Of a stretch of DNA of 64,000 nt, positions 26,785 to 36,892 are shown piece after piece. How positions within the stretch are numbered: the first letter of the stretch is position 1; each line of letters begins with the position of its first letter. The stretch is taken from assembly GCF_023700755.1 (NCBI RefSeq), contig NZ_JAMKOJ010000003.1, positions 186,001-250,000 on the forward strand, given 5' to 3'. Source of the stretch: Allorhizobium sonneratiae. GTDB taxonomy: Bacteria; Pseudomonadota; Alphaproteobacteria; Rhizobiales; Rhizobiaceae. A program made the translations under genes and the position numbers. The notes under the pieces were generated by a model, which saw only the letters and a program-made list of their open reading frames with translations, did no database searches and was not told the DNA's origin.

Positions 26785-27045
26785 TTACTGGATGATTCGC
26801 TTGGGAGAAAATTCGCCGGCCAGCAAACGGGAACGCAGGGCCTCCAGCACGGCTTCAGCGCCGTCTTCGCCATGAATGCGAATCGTTTCGCGCATGGCCA
26901 GCGCGAAAGCGGCATCGGCGATGATTTCCGGCTCGATCCCGTCGGCCATGCCATCGGCCCAGGCCTCATTCTGATATTCGAGGGCAGCCTGCATCTTTTC
27001 ATGAACGATCATGTCGTCAATCTCGTTGCGGCGTGGTTCCATCAT
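26785..27045 (-). CDS. small conserved hypothetical protein
   Basis: An 86-aa acidic, helical protein: MMEPRRNEIDDMIVHEK, then IADAAFALAMRETIRIHG and VLEALRSRLLAGEF. ATG 27045 has GAGGA 6 nt upstream. It shows no membrane segment. Function unknown. Its spacing to the exported protein gene suggests one operon. Confidence 0.65.
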   Translation of the reverse strand: MMEPRRNEIDDMIVHEKMQAALEYQNEAWADGMADGIEPEIIADAAFALAMRETIRIHGEDGAEAVLEALRSRLLAGEFSPKRIIQ

Positions 27046-27288
27046 GTCTGTCCTCGAAGCACTACTTACCAATGTGTAAATCAGTCTATCAGTCTTTTAT
27101 CGAAACGGCACGGTCTGATACATCATTGCCTGAAGAATTGGTTAATTTTCTCGCATTGCACCAAATTCGCTATCCGGTGTTGCCTCTTCAGCACGATAGT
27201 GTCTTGTGCCACTCCTGCAGGTCTCGCGCAAGGGCGACATTTTGAGACCGGCCGGGTCAGATTGGCAGCGTAAAAATAGGGATTGCCT

Positions 27289-27774
27289 TCACTCTATGAC
27301 CTTACGTGCTTGCGCCAGTCTTTCCACACAATCGCTGACACTTGGCGGAACCGGCAGGTCATTCAGCTCTTTAAGGCTGAACCAGCCAAGGCCAGCGGCA
27401 TCGCTTGAGGCACAGGCCGTCTGCGGATCACCCCGGACGTCCACACAGAACACCGAGAGGAAAAAATGATGCTCGGGTGGCCCGCCCGGTTCCGGCGGCA
27501 GATCATATTCGGCAAAAAGCTCGGCGCTGAGACCGTCAAGGCCGGTTTCTTCCTTGAGTTCGCGCAGTGCCGCCATGTCTGGCGTTTCTCCCCGCTCAAC
27601 CTTGCCACCGGGAAAAGCATAAAGATCGGCGGCAGGCGGACGGGCACGTCGCACGAGCAGCAGCCGGTTTTCGTGAATGACGATGGCAGAGGCGGCAGGG
27701 CGGGGCGGCACGAATGGTTTCCAGAAACGACAATGGCTTGACGATACGCCGATCCCCTGCAAAGACAAGGGCAT
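27289..27774 (-). CDS. Nudix hydrolase
   Basis: Hydrolyses nucleoside diphosphates linked to another group. The complete Nudix box is present (pattern GX5EX7REUXEEXGU, beginning GGKVERGETP at about residue 55). The 161-aa length includes an N-terminus of uncertain start: ATG 27774 would overlap the divergent SRAP start by 2 bp and has a weak SD, while GTG near residue 22 is an alternative. Substrate not readable; ADP-ribose or oxidised nucleotides are usual for this size. Confidence 0.85.
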   Translation of the reverse strand: MPLSLQGIGVSSSHCRFWKPFVPPRPAASAIVIHENRLLLVRRARPPAADLYAFPGGKVERGETPDMAALRELKEETGLDGLSAELFAEYDLPPEPGGPPEHHFFLSVFCVDVRGDPQTACASSDAAGLGWFSLKELNDLPVPPSVSDCVERLAQARKVIE

Positions 27775-28537
27775 GTGTGGACGTTTTGCCCTGATTGCCG
27801 AGATTGAGGCGTTTCTCGAAGCCTTCGGGCTGATCGAGACCGATCCGTTTCCGCCACGCTATAATATTGCCCCGACCCAGCCGATCACCGTGATTGCTGC
27901 TGCCCAACGCCAGCGCGAGGGCAGCAATCTGCCGTCACGACAGTCGCAGTTGGCACGGTGGGGGTTTCTGCCGTCCTGGGTCAAGGACCCTCGCGATTTT
28001 CCTCTGCTAATCAATGCGCGCGCAGAAACGGCGGCGGAAAAGGCCTCCTTCCGGGCGGCCATGCGCCATCGCCGGGTGCTGGTGCCGGCCTCCGGTTTTT
28101 ACGAATGGCGGCGGGAGGGCAAGGACAAGGGCGCAAAAAGCCAGGCCTACTGGATCCGGCCAAAACAGGGCGGCGTGATCGGTTTTGCCGGGCTGATGGA
28201 ACACTGGATGGGAGCCGACGGATCGGAACTCGATACCGCCGCCATCCTGACGACCGGAGCCAACGCCGCCTTGAGCGCCGTGCATGACCGGATGCCGGTG
28301 GTGATCGCACCGGATCAGTTCGATCGCTGGCTTGACTGCCGCTTTCAGGAGCCGCGTGAGGTGGCCGATCTACTGCAGCCGGTAGACGAGGATTTTTTCG
28401 AGATCATCCCCGTTTCCGACAAGGTCAACAAGGTGGCCCATAGCGGACCGGAACTGCAGGCTCCGGTCACGGCAGACCCATTGCCGCAAAAGCCGGGCAA
28501 GGCGAAAAAAGCGAACGATCAGCTATCGCTGTTTTAG
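27773..28537 (+). CDS. SRAP-domain protein (YedK/HMCES-like)
   Basis: Abasic-site shield that cross-links to AP sites in single-stranded DNA through its N-terminal cysteine. The 254-aa protein begins MCGRFA, so Cys2 becomes the N-terminal nucleophile after Met removal. Further active-site motifs are INARAET, SGFYEW and the His in SAVHDRMPV. The start is fixed by the required Met-Cys; the longer open frame from 27677 is rejected. It is divergent with the Nudix gene and overlaps its nominal start by 2 bp, so their promoters must lie within each other's coding ends or the Nudix start is further in. Confidence 0.93.
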   Translation: MCGRFALIAEIEAFLEAFGLIETDPFPPRYNIAPTQPITVIAAAQRQREGSNLPSRQSQLARWGFLPSWVKDPRDFPLLINARAETAAEKASFRAAMRHRRVLVPASGFYEWRREGKDKGAKSQAYWIRPKQGGVIGFAGLMEHWMGADGSELDTAAILTTGANAALSAVHDRMPVVIAPDQFDRWLDCRFQEPREVADLLQPVDEDFFEIIPVSDKVNKVAHSGPELQAPVTADPLPQKPGKAKKANDQLSLF

Positions 28538-28552
28538 AACGCCATTTCTCGC

Positions 28553-28696
28553 TCAGGCCGCTTTTCGACCGGGCTTGCGCCGCACCATCAGCGCTGCCGC
28601 CAGAACGGCTTTCAGGCCAAGCGGGCGATAATTGTCCTTCAGTTCCGGCTTGTCCGGATTGGATTTGGGGCTCTTGGTTTGGGGGGCATTGCTCAT
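28553..28696 (-). CDS. small basic hypothetical protein
   Basis: A 47-aa protein, MSNAPQTKSPKSNPDKPELK followed by NYRPLGLKAVLAAALMVRR. A Lys/Pro-rich N-terminus precedes one short hydrophobic helix. ATG 28696 has GGAG 7 nt upstream, which decides against ATGs at 28702 and 28762. The pattern resembles small conserved proteins of the order. Convergent with the SRAP gene, 15 bp apart. Confidence 0.6.
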   Translation of the reverse strand: MSNAPQTKSPKSNPDKPELKDNYRPLGLKAVLAAALMVRRKPGRKAA

Positions 28697-28966
28697 GTTC
28701 ATCTCCAGATGCTGTCCCGGCGCAGAGAGCCGACCGTCAATCGTCAACGACCAGACCCCCATCGCTTGGCAGCTTTCGGTGTTTCAGGTCGCGATCAACC
28801 TTGGGGAAAAACGGTGACCGTCTTACCCGGAAGACCTGCTCTGCGTCCGCTGATCCTGACAACGCTCCTCCGCTGCCCGGATGAACAGAACATGACAGAA
28901 TTCGGATGAATGCAAATTAATTTAGATCAACGACAGATACGAATTGTGAAGAGGAGGGTGTAATTT

Positions 28967-29824
28967 TCACAAGCCTCTATCCATGGCTGCGCCATTGTGA
29001 TCGTCGCTGTCGTGGCCGACGGTCAGCGTGCCATATTTCTTTTTCCAGGCGCGGGCGCCAAGCGGCAGGGTCAGAAGATAGAGAATCACGGTGGCCGAGA
29101 GCACCTGCCATGTGAAGCTCATCAGTAGCGCGACATAGAGCACCACCAGAAGGGTGAGGGGGAGAACGAAATCGCGGCGGACCTTCTTTTCCGATTTGCC
29201 GGACCAGACCGGCAGGCGGCTGACCAGCAGAAAGCCGATCAGCATCGTATAGGCGGCGCTGGCAAAGGCGAAACCGCGTGTCTCATCGATGCCGAGAAAG
29301 CCGAGATAGACCGGTAAAAGCACAAGCGCTGCCCCAGCGGGCGCCGGAACACCGACGAAATATTCCTTCTGCCATGGTGCCTTCATCGCCCTCTCTTCCA
29401 TGACATTGAAGCGGGCAAGACGCAGACCTGCTGATATGGCAAAGACGAGGGCGGCAATCCAGCCGATGGAATGCACCTTGTCGAGAATGTCGAAATAGAG
29501 CACCAGCGCTGGCGCGACACCGAAATTGACGATATCGGCGAGGGAATCCATCTGCGCGCCGAATTTCGACGTGGCCTTCATCAGCCGGGCGATCCGCCCG
29601 TCGATGCCGTCGAGAAAGGCCGCAAGCAGCACCATGGCCACGGCCAGCTCGAACCGACCCTCGAAGGCAAGGCGTACCCCGGTCAGACCGGAACAGATGG
29701 CCAGAACCGTGATCAGGTTGGGGACCATCAGCCTGAGGGGAATTTCCCTCAGTCTTGGCCCGCGCGAATCATTGCTGATGTCTTGCGTGTCCGGTTCCGG
29801 CTGGCTTTTGACGTCGTCGGTCAT
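28967..29824 (-). CDS. pssA: CDP-diacylglycerol--serine O-phosphatidyltransferase
   Basis: Inner-membrane enzyme that makes phosphatidylserine from CDP-diacylglycerol and serine. About 285 aa with eight or so membrane segments. The CDP-alcohol phosphotransferase signature DG-x2-AR-x8-G-x3-D-x3-D is complete (starts DGIDGRIARL, ends DSLADIV). ATG 29824 has AGGA upstream; a TTG at 29851 overlaps psd and is less likely. Directly downstream of psd, so the two steps to phosphatidylethanolamine are encoded together. Confidence 0.95.
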   Translation of the reverse strand: MTDDVKSQPEPDTQDISNDSRGPRLREIPLRLMVPNLITVLAICSGLTGVRLAFEGRFELAVAMVLLAAFLDGIDGRIARLMKATSKFGAQMDSLADIVNFGVAPALVLYFDILDKVHSIGWIAALVFAISAGLRLARFNVMEERAMKAPWQKEYFVGVPAPAGAALVLLPVYLGFLGIDETRGFAFASAAYTMLIGFLLVSRLPVWSGKSEKKVRRDFVLPLTLLVVLYVALLMSFTWQVLSATVILYLLTLPLGARAWKKKYGTLTVGHDSDDHNGAAMDRGL

Positions 29825-29847
29825 GGGGGATCCTGTGGCGGTCCGGT

Positions 29848-30546
29848 TCAACTACGGCGACTGATCACCGGCCCCTTGCCGGAGCCATATTCGGCCAGCA
29901 CGGTTTCGCCGCCAACGGAACGCTGGCCAAGCGCCACACGCGGTTCGGCGCCAGCCGGCAGATAGACATCGAGGCGCGAGCCGAAACGGATCAGGCCGAA
30001 TCGCTCACCGGCGTCCAGCGGCTGGCCGGGCGTGGTCCAGCAGACGATGCGGCGCGCCACCAGACCGGCAATCTGCACCACGCCGACCTGGCCATGCGGG
30101 CCGTCGATCACCAGGCTGTTGCGTTCGTTGTCAGTGCTGGCCTTGTCGAGTTCGGCATTGACGAACTGGCCTTCGCGATAGACCAGATGGCTGACCGTTC
30201 CGCGGACCGGGGCGCGGTTGATATGAGCGTCGAACACATTCATGAACACGGAAATGCGCAGCATCGGTTCGCTGGACAGATTGAGCTCTTCCGGCGGCGT
30301 TACCATCTGGATCGAGGAAATGCGGCCATCGGCAGGGCTGATCACCAGATCCTCGTCCTGCGGCGTCATCCGTTCCGGATCGCGAAAGAAATAGGCGCAC
30401 CACAGTGTCAGAACCAGACCGATCCAGAAGAGCGGCTCCCAGATCCACCCCAGCACCAGCGAGGCGGCAAAGAAGGCCGCGACGAACGGATAGCCTTCCT
30501 TATGCACCGGCACGAGCGTGTTGCGCATGGTATCGAACAAGGACAT
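29848..30546 (-). CDS. psd: phosphatidylserine decarboxylase proenzyme
   Basis: Pyruvoyl enzyme that converts phosphatidylserine to phosphatidylethanolamine. The 232-aa protein is of the short type. Self-cleavage is expected at Gly-Ser in [11 protein letters not shown] (Ser about residue 190), and DGRISSI and [11 protein letters not shown] carry other conserved positions. Two N-terminal hydrophobic segments anchor it. ATG 30546 ([10 protein letters not shown]) has GGAG upstream; the long upstream extension to 30732 is not convincing protein. 23 bp before pssA. Confidence 0.95.
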   Translation of the reverse strand: MSLFDTMRNTLVPVHKEGYPFVAAFFAASLVLGWIWEPLFWIGLVLTLWCAYFFRDPERMTPQDEDLVISPADGRISSIQMVTPPEELNLSSEPMLRISVFMNVFDAHINRAPVRGTVSHLVYREGQFVNAELDKASTDNERNSLVIDGPHGQVGVVQIAGLVARRIVCWTTPGQPLDAGERFGLIRFGSRLDVYLPAGAEPRVALGQRSVGGETVLAEYGSGKGPVISRRS

Positions 30547-30629
30547 CGGGCGGCATTCTCCTGTTAAAAGTCGCCTTTGACTAGCGCGAAACGGGCCAGC
30601 GGGCAATGGCACGCATGTTTTCTCCCTTA

Positions 30630-32519
30630 TCAGGTGGCGGGTGGCAGGCGGATCACCACGCCCAGCTCGTCGCTTTCGCGCACCTGACGCAGATGTTCCT
30701 CTGCCTGGATCGCTTCCTTCTGCCGGTTCCACATCGAGGCATAAAGACCGCCTTTGGCCAGAAGCTCGACATGGGTACCGCGTTCGGCAATGTCTCCGGC
30801 CTTGAGCACGATGATCTCATCGGCGCCGATCACGGTCGAGAGGCGATGGGCGATCACCAGCGTCGTGCGGTTTTTCGACACTTCATCCAGTGCCGTCTGG
30901 ATTTCCTGCTCTGTCGTGGTGTCGAGCGCCGAGGTCGCCTCGTCGAGAATGAGGATCGGCGGCGCTTTGAGCACCGTGCGCGCAATGGCGACGCGCTGTT
31001 TTTCGCCGCCCGACAGTTTCAGCCCTCTTTCACCAACAGCGGTATTGAAGCCCTCCGGCAGATCGCGGATGAAATGGCCGATCTGTGCCACTTCGGCGGC
31101 GGCTTCCAGTTCGGCATCGGTAGCGTCCGGCCTGCCATAGCGGATATTATAGGCGATGGTGTCGTTGAACAGCACCGTATCCTGCGGCACCATGCCGATG
31201 GCGGCGCGCAAGGAGCGCTGCGTCACATCGCGCACATCCTGCCCGTCAATGCGGATCGCGCCCTTCTGCACATCGTAAAACCGGTAAATCAGGCGGGAAA
31301 TCGTCGATTTTCCCGCTCCTGATGGACCAACCACCGCCACCGTCTTGCCCGCTGGCACGGTGAAGGAAATGCCTTTCAGGATCGGCCGCGCCGGATCATA
31401 GGCAAAGACAACATTGTCGAAAACGATCTCGCCCTTGTCCACGCCAAGTTCTACCGCATCCGGCTTGTCTGAAACTTCCGGGGCTACGGAAAGAAGATCG
31501 AACATCTGCTCGATATCGATCAGCCCCTGACGGATTTCCCGGTAGAGCATGCCGATGAAATTGAGCGGCACGGAGAGTTGCAGCAAAAGCGCATTGACCA
31601 TGACGAAATCGCCGAGCGTCTGTTCGCCGCGCGTCACGGCCAGCGCCGACATGACCAGCATGGCGGTCATGCCGATGCCGAAAATCAGACCCTGACCGAA
31701 GTTCAGCCAACCAAGCGAGGTCCAGACCTGGGTGGCGGCCTTTTCATAACGGGCCATGGCAGCATCGAAGCGGCGCGATTCCATCGCCTCATTGCCGAAA
31801 TATTTGACCGTCTCGAAATTCAGAAGCGAATCGATTGCCTTGACATTGGCATCGGTGTCGCTGGAATTCATCTCGCGGCGAATGCCGATGCGCCAGTTGG
31901 AGGCGGCGACCGTATACCAGCAATAGGCCACGACCGTTGCCGTGGTGATTGCCAGATAGGAGAGCCCGAAGGCCCGCCAGAACACCACCGCCGTCAGGAT
32001 AAATTCCAGAATGGTCGGAATGCTGTTGAGGATCGTGTAGCGGACAATGGTTTCGATGCCCTTGGTGCCGCGCTCGATGATGCGTGACAGACCGCCGGTC
32101 TTGCGCTCCAGATGAAAGCGCAGCGACAGATCATGCATGTGCACAAAGGTTTTGTAAGCCAGCCGCCGTACCGCATATTGCCCGACGCTGGCAAACAGCG
32201 CATCGCGCAACTGGTTGAGGCCCCATTGAATGATACGGGCGACATTATAGGCCAGAACCAGCATGGCGGCCGAGAGCATGAAGCCGGGCAGCAATCCCTG
32301 TGCATCCAGCTTGCCATTCAATGCATCGGTGGACCATTTGAAGAAATAGGGCACCAGAATCAGCACAAGCTTGGCCAGCACAAGAAACACACTGGCGATC
32401 AGCACCCGCATTTTCAGATCACGCCGGCCTTCCGGCCACATATAGGGCCAGAGATTGACGATCGTCCGCCACGGATTGCTGTTGTCGGCGGAAACGGTTT
32501 TGACCTTTTGATGCATCAT
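30630..32519 (-). CDS. Atm1-type ABC transporter (fused membrane and ATPase domains)
   Basis: Half-transporter of the ABCB7/Atm1/HMT1 group, working as a homodimer; family members export glutathione-linked or sulfur-containing compounds linked to iron-sulfur and metal balance. About 629 aa: six membrane helices (70-340), then an ATPase with Walker [10 protein letters not shown], signature LSGGEKQR and Walker [13 protein letters not shown]. The inner glutathione-binding region lies around [24 protein letters not shown] sequence. Start at ATG 32519 (MMHQKV), with AGGA close by. Confidence 0.9.
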   Translation of the reverse strand: MMHQKVKTVSADNSNPWRTIVNLWPYMWPEGRRDLKMRVLIASVFLVLAKLVLILVPYFFKWSTDALNGKLDAQGLLPGFMLSAAMLVLAYNVARIIQWGLNQLRDALFASVGQYAVRRLAYKTFVHMHDLSLRFHLERKTGGLSRIIERGTKGIETIVRYTILNSIPTILEFILTAVVFWRAFGLSYLAITTATVVAYCWYTVAASNWRIGIRREMNSSDTDANVKAIDSLLNFETVKYFGNEAMESRRFDAAMARYEKAATQVWTSLGWLNFGQGLIFGIGMTAMLVMSALAVTRGEQTLGDFVMVNALLLQLSVPLNFIGMLYREIRQGLIDIEQMFDLLSVAPEVSDKPDAVELGVDKGEIVFDNVVFAYDPARPILKGISFTVPAGKTVAVVGPSGAGKSTISRLIYRFYDVQKGAIRIDGQDVRDVTQRSLRAAIGMVPQDTVLFNDTIAYNIRYGRPDATDAELEAAAEVAQIGHFIRDLPEGFNTAVGERGLKLSGGEKQRVAIARTVLKAPPILILDEATSALDTTTEQEIQTALDEVSKNRTTLVIAHRLSTVIGADEIIVLKAGDIAERGTHVELLAKGGLYASMWNRQKEAIQAEEHLRQVRESDELGVVIRLPPAT

Positions 32520-32960
32520 AATGTCCTGGGCAATCGTCTGGCAGGCGGGATATCGCGACGGGCAGAGAGGTCTGCCGCCGAACGGGAGAGGGGTAACAGA
32601 CAGCTTTTCCCTTGCCGTGCCTGTCCTGTCGGTTGCGCCAACCGACCGATCGGACACATAGTCATTCCGGCAGGAGAGTTCAATCACGTCTTGCTGAAAA
32701 AGGCGAAATCAAGGCAATTGGCCGGTTTCCGCCAGAGCCTGATTGCAGCGTCCTAAGCAAAATATAGCGCACAAAGAACGATGTAACATTTTCAATCTAC
32801 TGCGTCATTTCCACATTCAATCGATCCCGATTCAAGGAATTATACAGTAGGATGGTCATGAAAGGAAACAAAGGGGAAGAGATGCTGGCAGAATGTGGAA
32901 AGGGCAGGATCAGAAACCGTCCCGGCCATGTCAGCCCGAACGGTTTCTGCTCTTTGATCC
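32520..32960. other. 441-bp region between the LysM gene and the ABC transporter
   Basis: Contains a hairpin (32911-32949) near the LysM gene end and presumably the ABC transporter promoter. The stretch 32760-32840 is AT-rich. No gene recognised. Confidence 0.45.
32911..32949 (-). terminator. hairpin after the LysM gene
   Basis: Inverted arms cagaaaccgt/acggtttctg with a 19-nt loop begin 12 bp after the minus-strand LysM stop. No T tract follows, so it is a moderate candidate. Confidence 0.4.
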
Positions 32961-34913
32961 TTATGGTTGCGGCGCTTGGTCTTTTGGCACCACCAGCTTG
33001 TGTTCCAGCATCCAGTTCCGGTGAATGGCTTCCGCCTCCGGCTGCGGCAGGGCCTTGTCCGGCACGGTAAAGGTCTGGCCCGGTTCGATCAGGTCGGGAT
33101 TGCGGATAGCATCGGCATTGGCGAGATAGATCGTGGTGTAGCGCACGCCCTCGCCATAGACCCGCCGGGAAATCTGCCACAGCGTATCACCGCGGCGGAT
33201 GATCACCATATTGCTGCTTTTTTCCAGCGGCGGCTGGGATATGGTCGGCGGGTTGGCCTCGTTCATCGAGACGGCGGTTTCAGCCTGCGGCATCGGTTGC
33301 AAAGCCGCCTGCACCAGCGGTTTCAGGCCGGGCAGAGCCTGTGCCATATCGCTTGCTGAACCTTGCGTCACCTGTTTCAACGCCGAAAGCGCCTTTTGCG
33401 CATTCTTGCCCATCTCCAGCATGAAGGCGGCGGTTTTTGCGTCGACATCATTGCCGGGATGGAATTCGGAAAGCGATTTCAGCGCCAGTTCCAGAGCCGA
33501 GCGGGCAGCGGCGAGCGCATCGAGCTGTGGCGTCTTGCCATCGGCAAACAGATTGCTGAGCAGGGCGAAGGACTTGGCCAGCGTGTCGCGCGTCATGTCG
33601 AAGGGCGCATTGCCGGCCTTGCCGGAGCTTGTGCCACCATTTGCGCTCAAATCCTTGTCGGGGGCGGCAACCGCCACCTGATCGCCCGCCGGACGGTTGA
33701 ACGGTACGGAGGCGCGCAGCACGACCTTGCCGTTTTCATCCTTGAGATCAACGCTGACAATATGCTGGCCAACCTCGAGATGCATGGTGCCGTCGATGAC
33801 GAAATGCCCCTTGTCATCGATCGTACCGGAATTGATCAGCTTGTTGTCCGCATAGGCTGTCACGTCGCGGTTTTTCGGGCCCATGCCAGCCACGAAAATC
33901 TGGTCGCCGTCGAGTTCGACAGCTGTGATCTGCAATTGTATCGGGGCGGGGGTCGTCTTGTCTGCCGGGGCCGTTGCCGGGCTTGCCGCGTCGCTGGGTG
34001 CGGCAGCGTCAGAGGCTTCGGCTGCGTCTTTGCCGACCTCCTGCGGCAGAGTGATCATCCGGCTCGCCTCACCGGGTGTGGTCACCATAGCCAGCACGTC
34101 ACCCTTGCCTTGTTCAGGCACGGAAATCGTCGCTTCCTGCCGCGAGGACAGGGCCTTGCCATCTTTCGTCGTCGCCTTGAGATCAATGGCGTGGTCACCG
34201 GGGCTGAGCGGTTTGTCGAGCACGATGGCGAAATCGCCGTTCTCTGTCGCCTTGGCGCTGGCAATGGTCTTGTCACCATCGATGACATCAACAGTGGCGC
34301 CGGGGGCTGTGGAACCGGCAATCACCGTCGAGCCGTCTTTTTCCACCCGCAGCACATCGAAGCGCGGCGTGCCCTTGGGGGCAGGAGCGATTTCCGGTTC
34401 GCCGCGCATGACGCGGGCAATGTTGGCAACCATATCGGCGGCATCCATTGGCGCGTCCGGCAGTTCGGCCAGCAGTTCCAGCGCCCGCGACGCTGCTTTC
34501 TGCGCATTGATCAGGCTTGATTTGAGCGCCGCATCCACGACATCTGCCGGGTCTGCCGCCTGTAATGCCTTCAGGGCGGTCATCGCCGTCAATCGTGCTG
34601 CGTTATAGGCATCAACGGGCGGAAGCTTGTCGCCGGCAAACAGCGTTTCCAGCGCATCAACCGAAGTCTTCGCCTTGGCAAGCGTCTTACGGATGGCTTC
34701 GGCCTTATCCGGTGCTGCCGTTTTCGCCCGGACAGTCTTGCTGCCATCGGCAGACTGGTTGAGCGCCACCGCGGCAGGCTGCGGGGCAGACACAGCAGGC
34801 GTGTTCGATGCCGCCTCCTTGCCCTTATGAAGATTAGGCAGAATGAAAAACACCATCAGGGCAATGGCGATGGCAAGCACGATGATTGCAAGCCAGCCGG
34901 CGCGATTTTTCAT
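32961..34913 (-). CDS. membrane-anchored LysM-domain protein
   Basis: 650 aa with one N-terminal membrane anchor (about 6-27), long Ala/Pro/Asp-rich low-complexity linkers, at least two beta-sandwich-like segments of the Ig/invasin type (STVIAGSTAPGATVDVIDGD; QIFVAGMGPKNRDVTAYADN) and a C-terminal LysM domain (VIIRRGDTLWQISRRVYGEG ... NPDLIEPGQTFTVP). LysM binds peptidoglycan GlcNAc, so the protein likely spans the periplasm from inner membrane to wall. Function unknown. This architecture is common in Hyphomicrobiales. Confidence 0.88.
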   Translation of the reverse strand: MKNRAGWLAIIVLAIAIALMVFFILPNLHKGKEAASNTPAVSAPQPAAVALNQSADGSKTVRAKTAAPDKAEAIRKTLAKAKTSVDALETLFAGDKLPPVDAYNAARLTAMTALKALQAADPADVVDAALKSSLINAQKAASRALELLAELPDAPMDAADMVANIARVMRGEPEIAPAPKGTPRFDVLRVEKDGSTVIAGSTAPGATVDVIDGDKTIASAKATENGDFAIVLDKPLSPGDHAIDLKATTKDGKALSSRQEATISVPEQGKGDVLAMVTTPGEASRMITLPQEVGKDAAEASDAAAPSDAASPATAPADKTTPAPIQLQITAVELDGDQIFVAGMGPKNRDVTAYADNKLINSGTIDDKGHFVIDGTMHLEVGQHIVSVDLKDENGKVVLRASVPFNRPAGDQVAVAAPDKDLSANGGTSSGKAGNAPFDMTRDTLAKSFALLSNLFADGKTPQLDALAAARSALELALKSLSEFHPGNDVDAKTAAFMLEMGKNAQKALSALKQVTQGSASDMAQALPGLKPLVQAALQPMPQAETAVSMNEANPPTISQPPLEKSSNMVIIRRGDTLWQISRRVYGEGVRYTTIYLANADAIRNPDLIEPGQTFTVPDKALPQPEAEAIHRNWMLEHKLVVPKDQAPQP

Positions 34914-35246
34914 AACTTCATCTCTCCGAGCGGAACAGTTCCGCCAAAATCAGGACTTCAGTTGAAGGGCCGGAAACATGTCCCCGTTCCGGTCCCGTCA
35001 TGGCCCTGATATCATAGCTCAGGCCCTAATATCCCAGCCCAAGAAAGTGCTAACCATTTCTCTGTCAAGACACAAGCGTAGCCATGGGCTTGCGGGGGTA
35101 GCTCACAGCCTTTTGCCTTCATCATTACCCAGCGGACCTTGCCTCACCATTTCGTCAGCTTGTTTGCCACAATCATCCTGTTGCGCAGGCTGCTCTTCCC
35201 CGTCAAACCTGTTGACCGTCCGGTGTCCTCGCTGTCATCTAGAGGT
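34914..35246. other. divergent promoter region between LysM and LOG genes
   Basis: 333 bp without a recognised gene or strong repeat. It must contain the starts of both divergent transcripts. Confidence 0.45.
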
Positions 35247-35867
35247 ATGACAGAGACACACATGCCGATTCGATCCATCTGCGTCTATTGCGGCTCCCGG
35301 CCCGGACGCGATCCCGCCTATATCGAAGCCGGGCGCACGCTTGGCCGCGCCATTGCCGCCCATGGTCTGAGGCTGGTTTATGGCGGCGGCACCAAGGGCA
35401 TCATGGGCGCCGTGGCCGCTGGCGTTCTTGGCGAAGGCGGCCATGTTACCGGCATCATACCGGAATTTCTCGTGGATATGGAGGCGACACGCCATTCTCT
35501 CGGACAGTTGAACGAGCTGATCGTCACCGAAGACATGCATGAGCGCAAGCACAAGATGTTCGAGCGGGCGGATGCCTTTGTCACATTGCCCGGCGGCATC
35601 GGCACGCTGGAGGAGATCGTCGAGATCATGACCTGGGCTCAGCTTGGCCGTCACGAAAAGCCGATGGTTTTCGCCAATATCGGCGGTTTCTGGAAGCCGA
35701 TGCTCGACCTTCTCAGCCATATGCGCGAGGAAGGCTTCGTCCACACGGCTCACAAGGTTCAACCGTTGATCATTGACGCCATCGAGGATGTGGTGCCCTC
35801 GATCATGGATCGCTGGGAAGATCTTGGCCGCCTGAAGGGTGACGACGCGGTGATCTCACGTCTTTGA
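35247..35867 (+). CDS. LOG family protein (cytokinin riboside phosphoribohydrolase-like)
   Basis: Lysine-decarboxylase-like fold of the TIGR00730/LOG family; members hydrolyse nucleotide 5'-monophosphates, including cytokinin ribotides, to the base. About 206 aa. Motifs: YGGGTKGIMG, the catalytic ERKHKMFERADAF, and the signature PGGIGTLEE. The start is either ATG 35247 or ATG 35262, neither with a well-placed SD. Convergent with rarD and overlapping it by 12 bp. Confidence 0.92.
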   Translation: MTETHMPIRSICVYCGSRPGRDPAYIEAGRTLGRAIAAHGLRLVYGGGTKGIMGAVAAGVLGEGGHVTGIIPEFLVDMEATRHSLGQLNELIVTEDMHERKHKMFERADAFVTLPGGIGTLEEIVEIMTWAQLGRHEKPMVFANIGGFWKPMLDLLSHMREEGFVHTAHKVQPLIIDAIEDVVPSIMDRWEDLGRLKGDDAVISRL

Positions 35868-36743
35868 CGGTCTTCTTTTCAGCATAGGCAGGGTATAGAT
35901 CACCAGCGCTGCCCAGATCAGCGGAAAGGCAATTGCCTTGGCCGTGCTGAAATCCTCATGAAAGGCGAAGACGGCGATGAGAAAGATCATCGTCGGGGCG
36001 ATATATTGCATGATGCCGATGGTGGAGAGCCGCAGAAGTTTCGCGCCATTGGCATAGAGAATGAGCGGGACGGCCGTGACCAGCCCGCTTGCTGCCAGAA
36101 GCAGGCTGTCGCCGGGGACCGAGCCGAGAAAATGCGCCTGTCCCGTAACACCAAGATAGATCAGATAGGCCACGGCAAAGGGCGACAGCAACAGGATCTC
36201 AAGAAGAAAGCCCTGATTGGGGCCAATCGGCAGCGTCTTGCGAAAAAACGCATAAAACCCCCAGGAAAAGGTGAGGCTGAGGGCAATCAGCGGCAATTTC
36301 CCCGCATCGATGGTGAGAATGACAACGGCCACCACGACCAGCGCCAGAGCGGCGATCTGTGCCGGTTTCAGCTTTTCTTTCAAAAGTACCGCACCCAGAA
36401 ACACCGAAAACAGCGGATTGATGAAATAGCCAAGCGCGGTATCCAGCGCATGGCCCGCACCGATTGCCCAGACATAAATGCCCCAGTTGACGGTGATCAG
36501 CGCCGCCGTCACGCTGGCCATGGCCAGCATTTTCGGTGTGCGGAAGGCGCGTTTCAAATCCTCCAGCCGCCGCAGGGCAATCAGCACGATGCCTGCAACC
36601 GGGATAGACCAGAGCACCCGGTGCGCCAGCACTTCCGTCGGTGGAATATGCGCCACCGCCTTCATGTAGAAAGGCAGAAACCCCCAGAGGAAATAGGCGG
36701 CCAGCGCAAAGACGAAGCCCTGAGGGCGATCCGAATTGTCCAT
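35856..36743 (-). CDS. rarD: RarD-type EamA transporter
   Basis: Inner-membrane permease of the drug/metabolite transporter superfamily, about 295 aa with ten membrane segments in two EamA halves. Typical RarD sequence: AAYFLWGFLPFYMKA, EVLAHRVLWS, NWGIYVWAIG and NPLFSVFLG. ATG 36743 has AAGG 8 nt upstream and gives the usual length; ATGs at 36764 and 36785 are less likely. Substrate unknown. The 3' end overlaps the LOG gene. Confidence 0.92.
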   Translation of the reverse strand: MDNSDRPQGFVFALAAYFLWGFLPFYMKAVAHIPPTEVLAHRVLWSIPVAGIVLIALRRLEDLKRAFRTPKMLAMASVTAALITVNWGIYVWAIGAGHALDTALGYFINPLFSVFLGAVLLKEKLKPAQIAALALVVVAVVILTIDAGKLPLIALSLTFSWGFYAFFRKTLPIGPNQGFLLEILLLSPFAVAYLIYLGVTGQAHFLGSVPGDSLLLAASGLVTAVPLILYANGAKLLRLSTIGIMQYIAPTMIFLIAVFAFHEDFSTAKAIAFPLIWAALVIYTLPMLKRRPSKT

Positions 36744-36892
36744 CGCTGCCACCTTATCCGTCATGGGAGTTTTCGCCCTTTTCACATTGGATTGTAAAAG
36801 GCGTTACGCCCTTGCTCGGCAGAGAACAAATTCATTCCCTTGAAGCATTGTTCATTGCACGTGATCTATAAAGATGCCGTTGCCGCTTTTCC

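Noticed and set aside
33363..34520. 385-codon plus-strand frame opposite the LysM gene
   Set aside because: Antisense to a low-complexity gene with biased codons; no family features.
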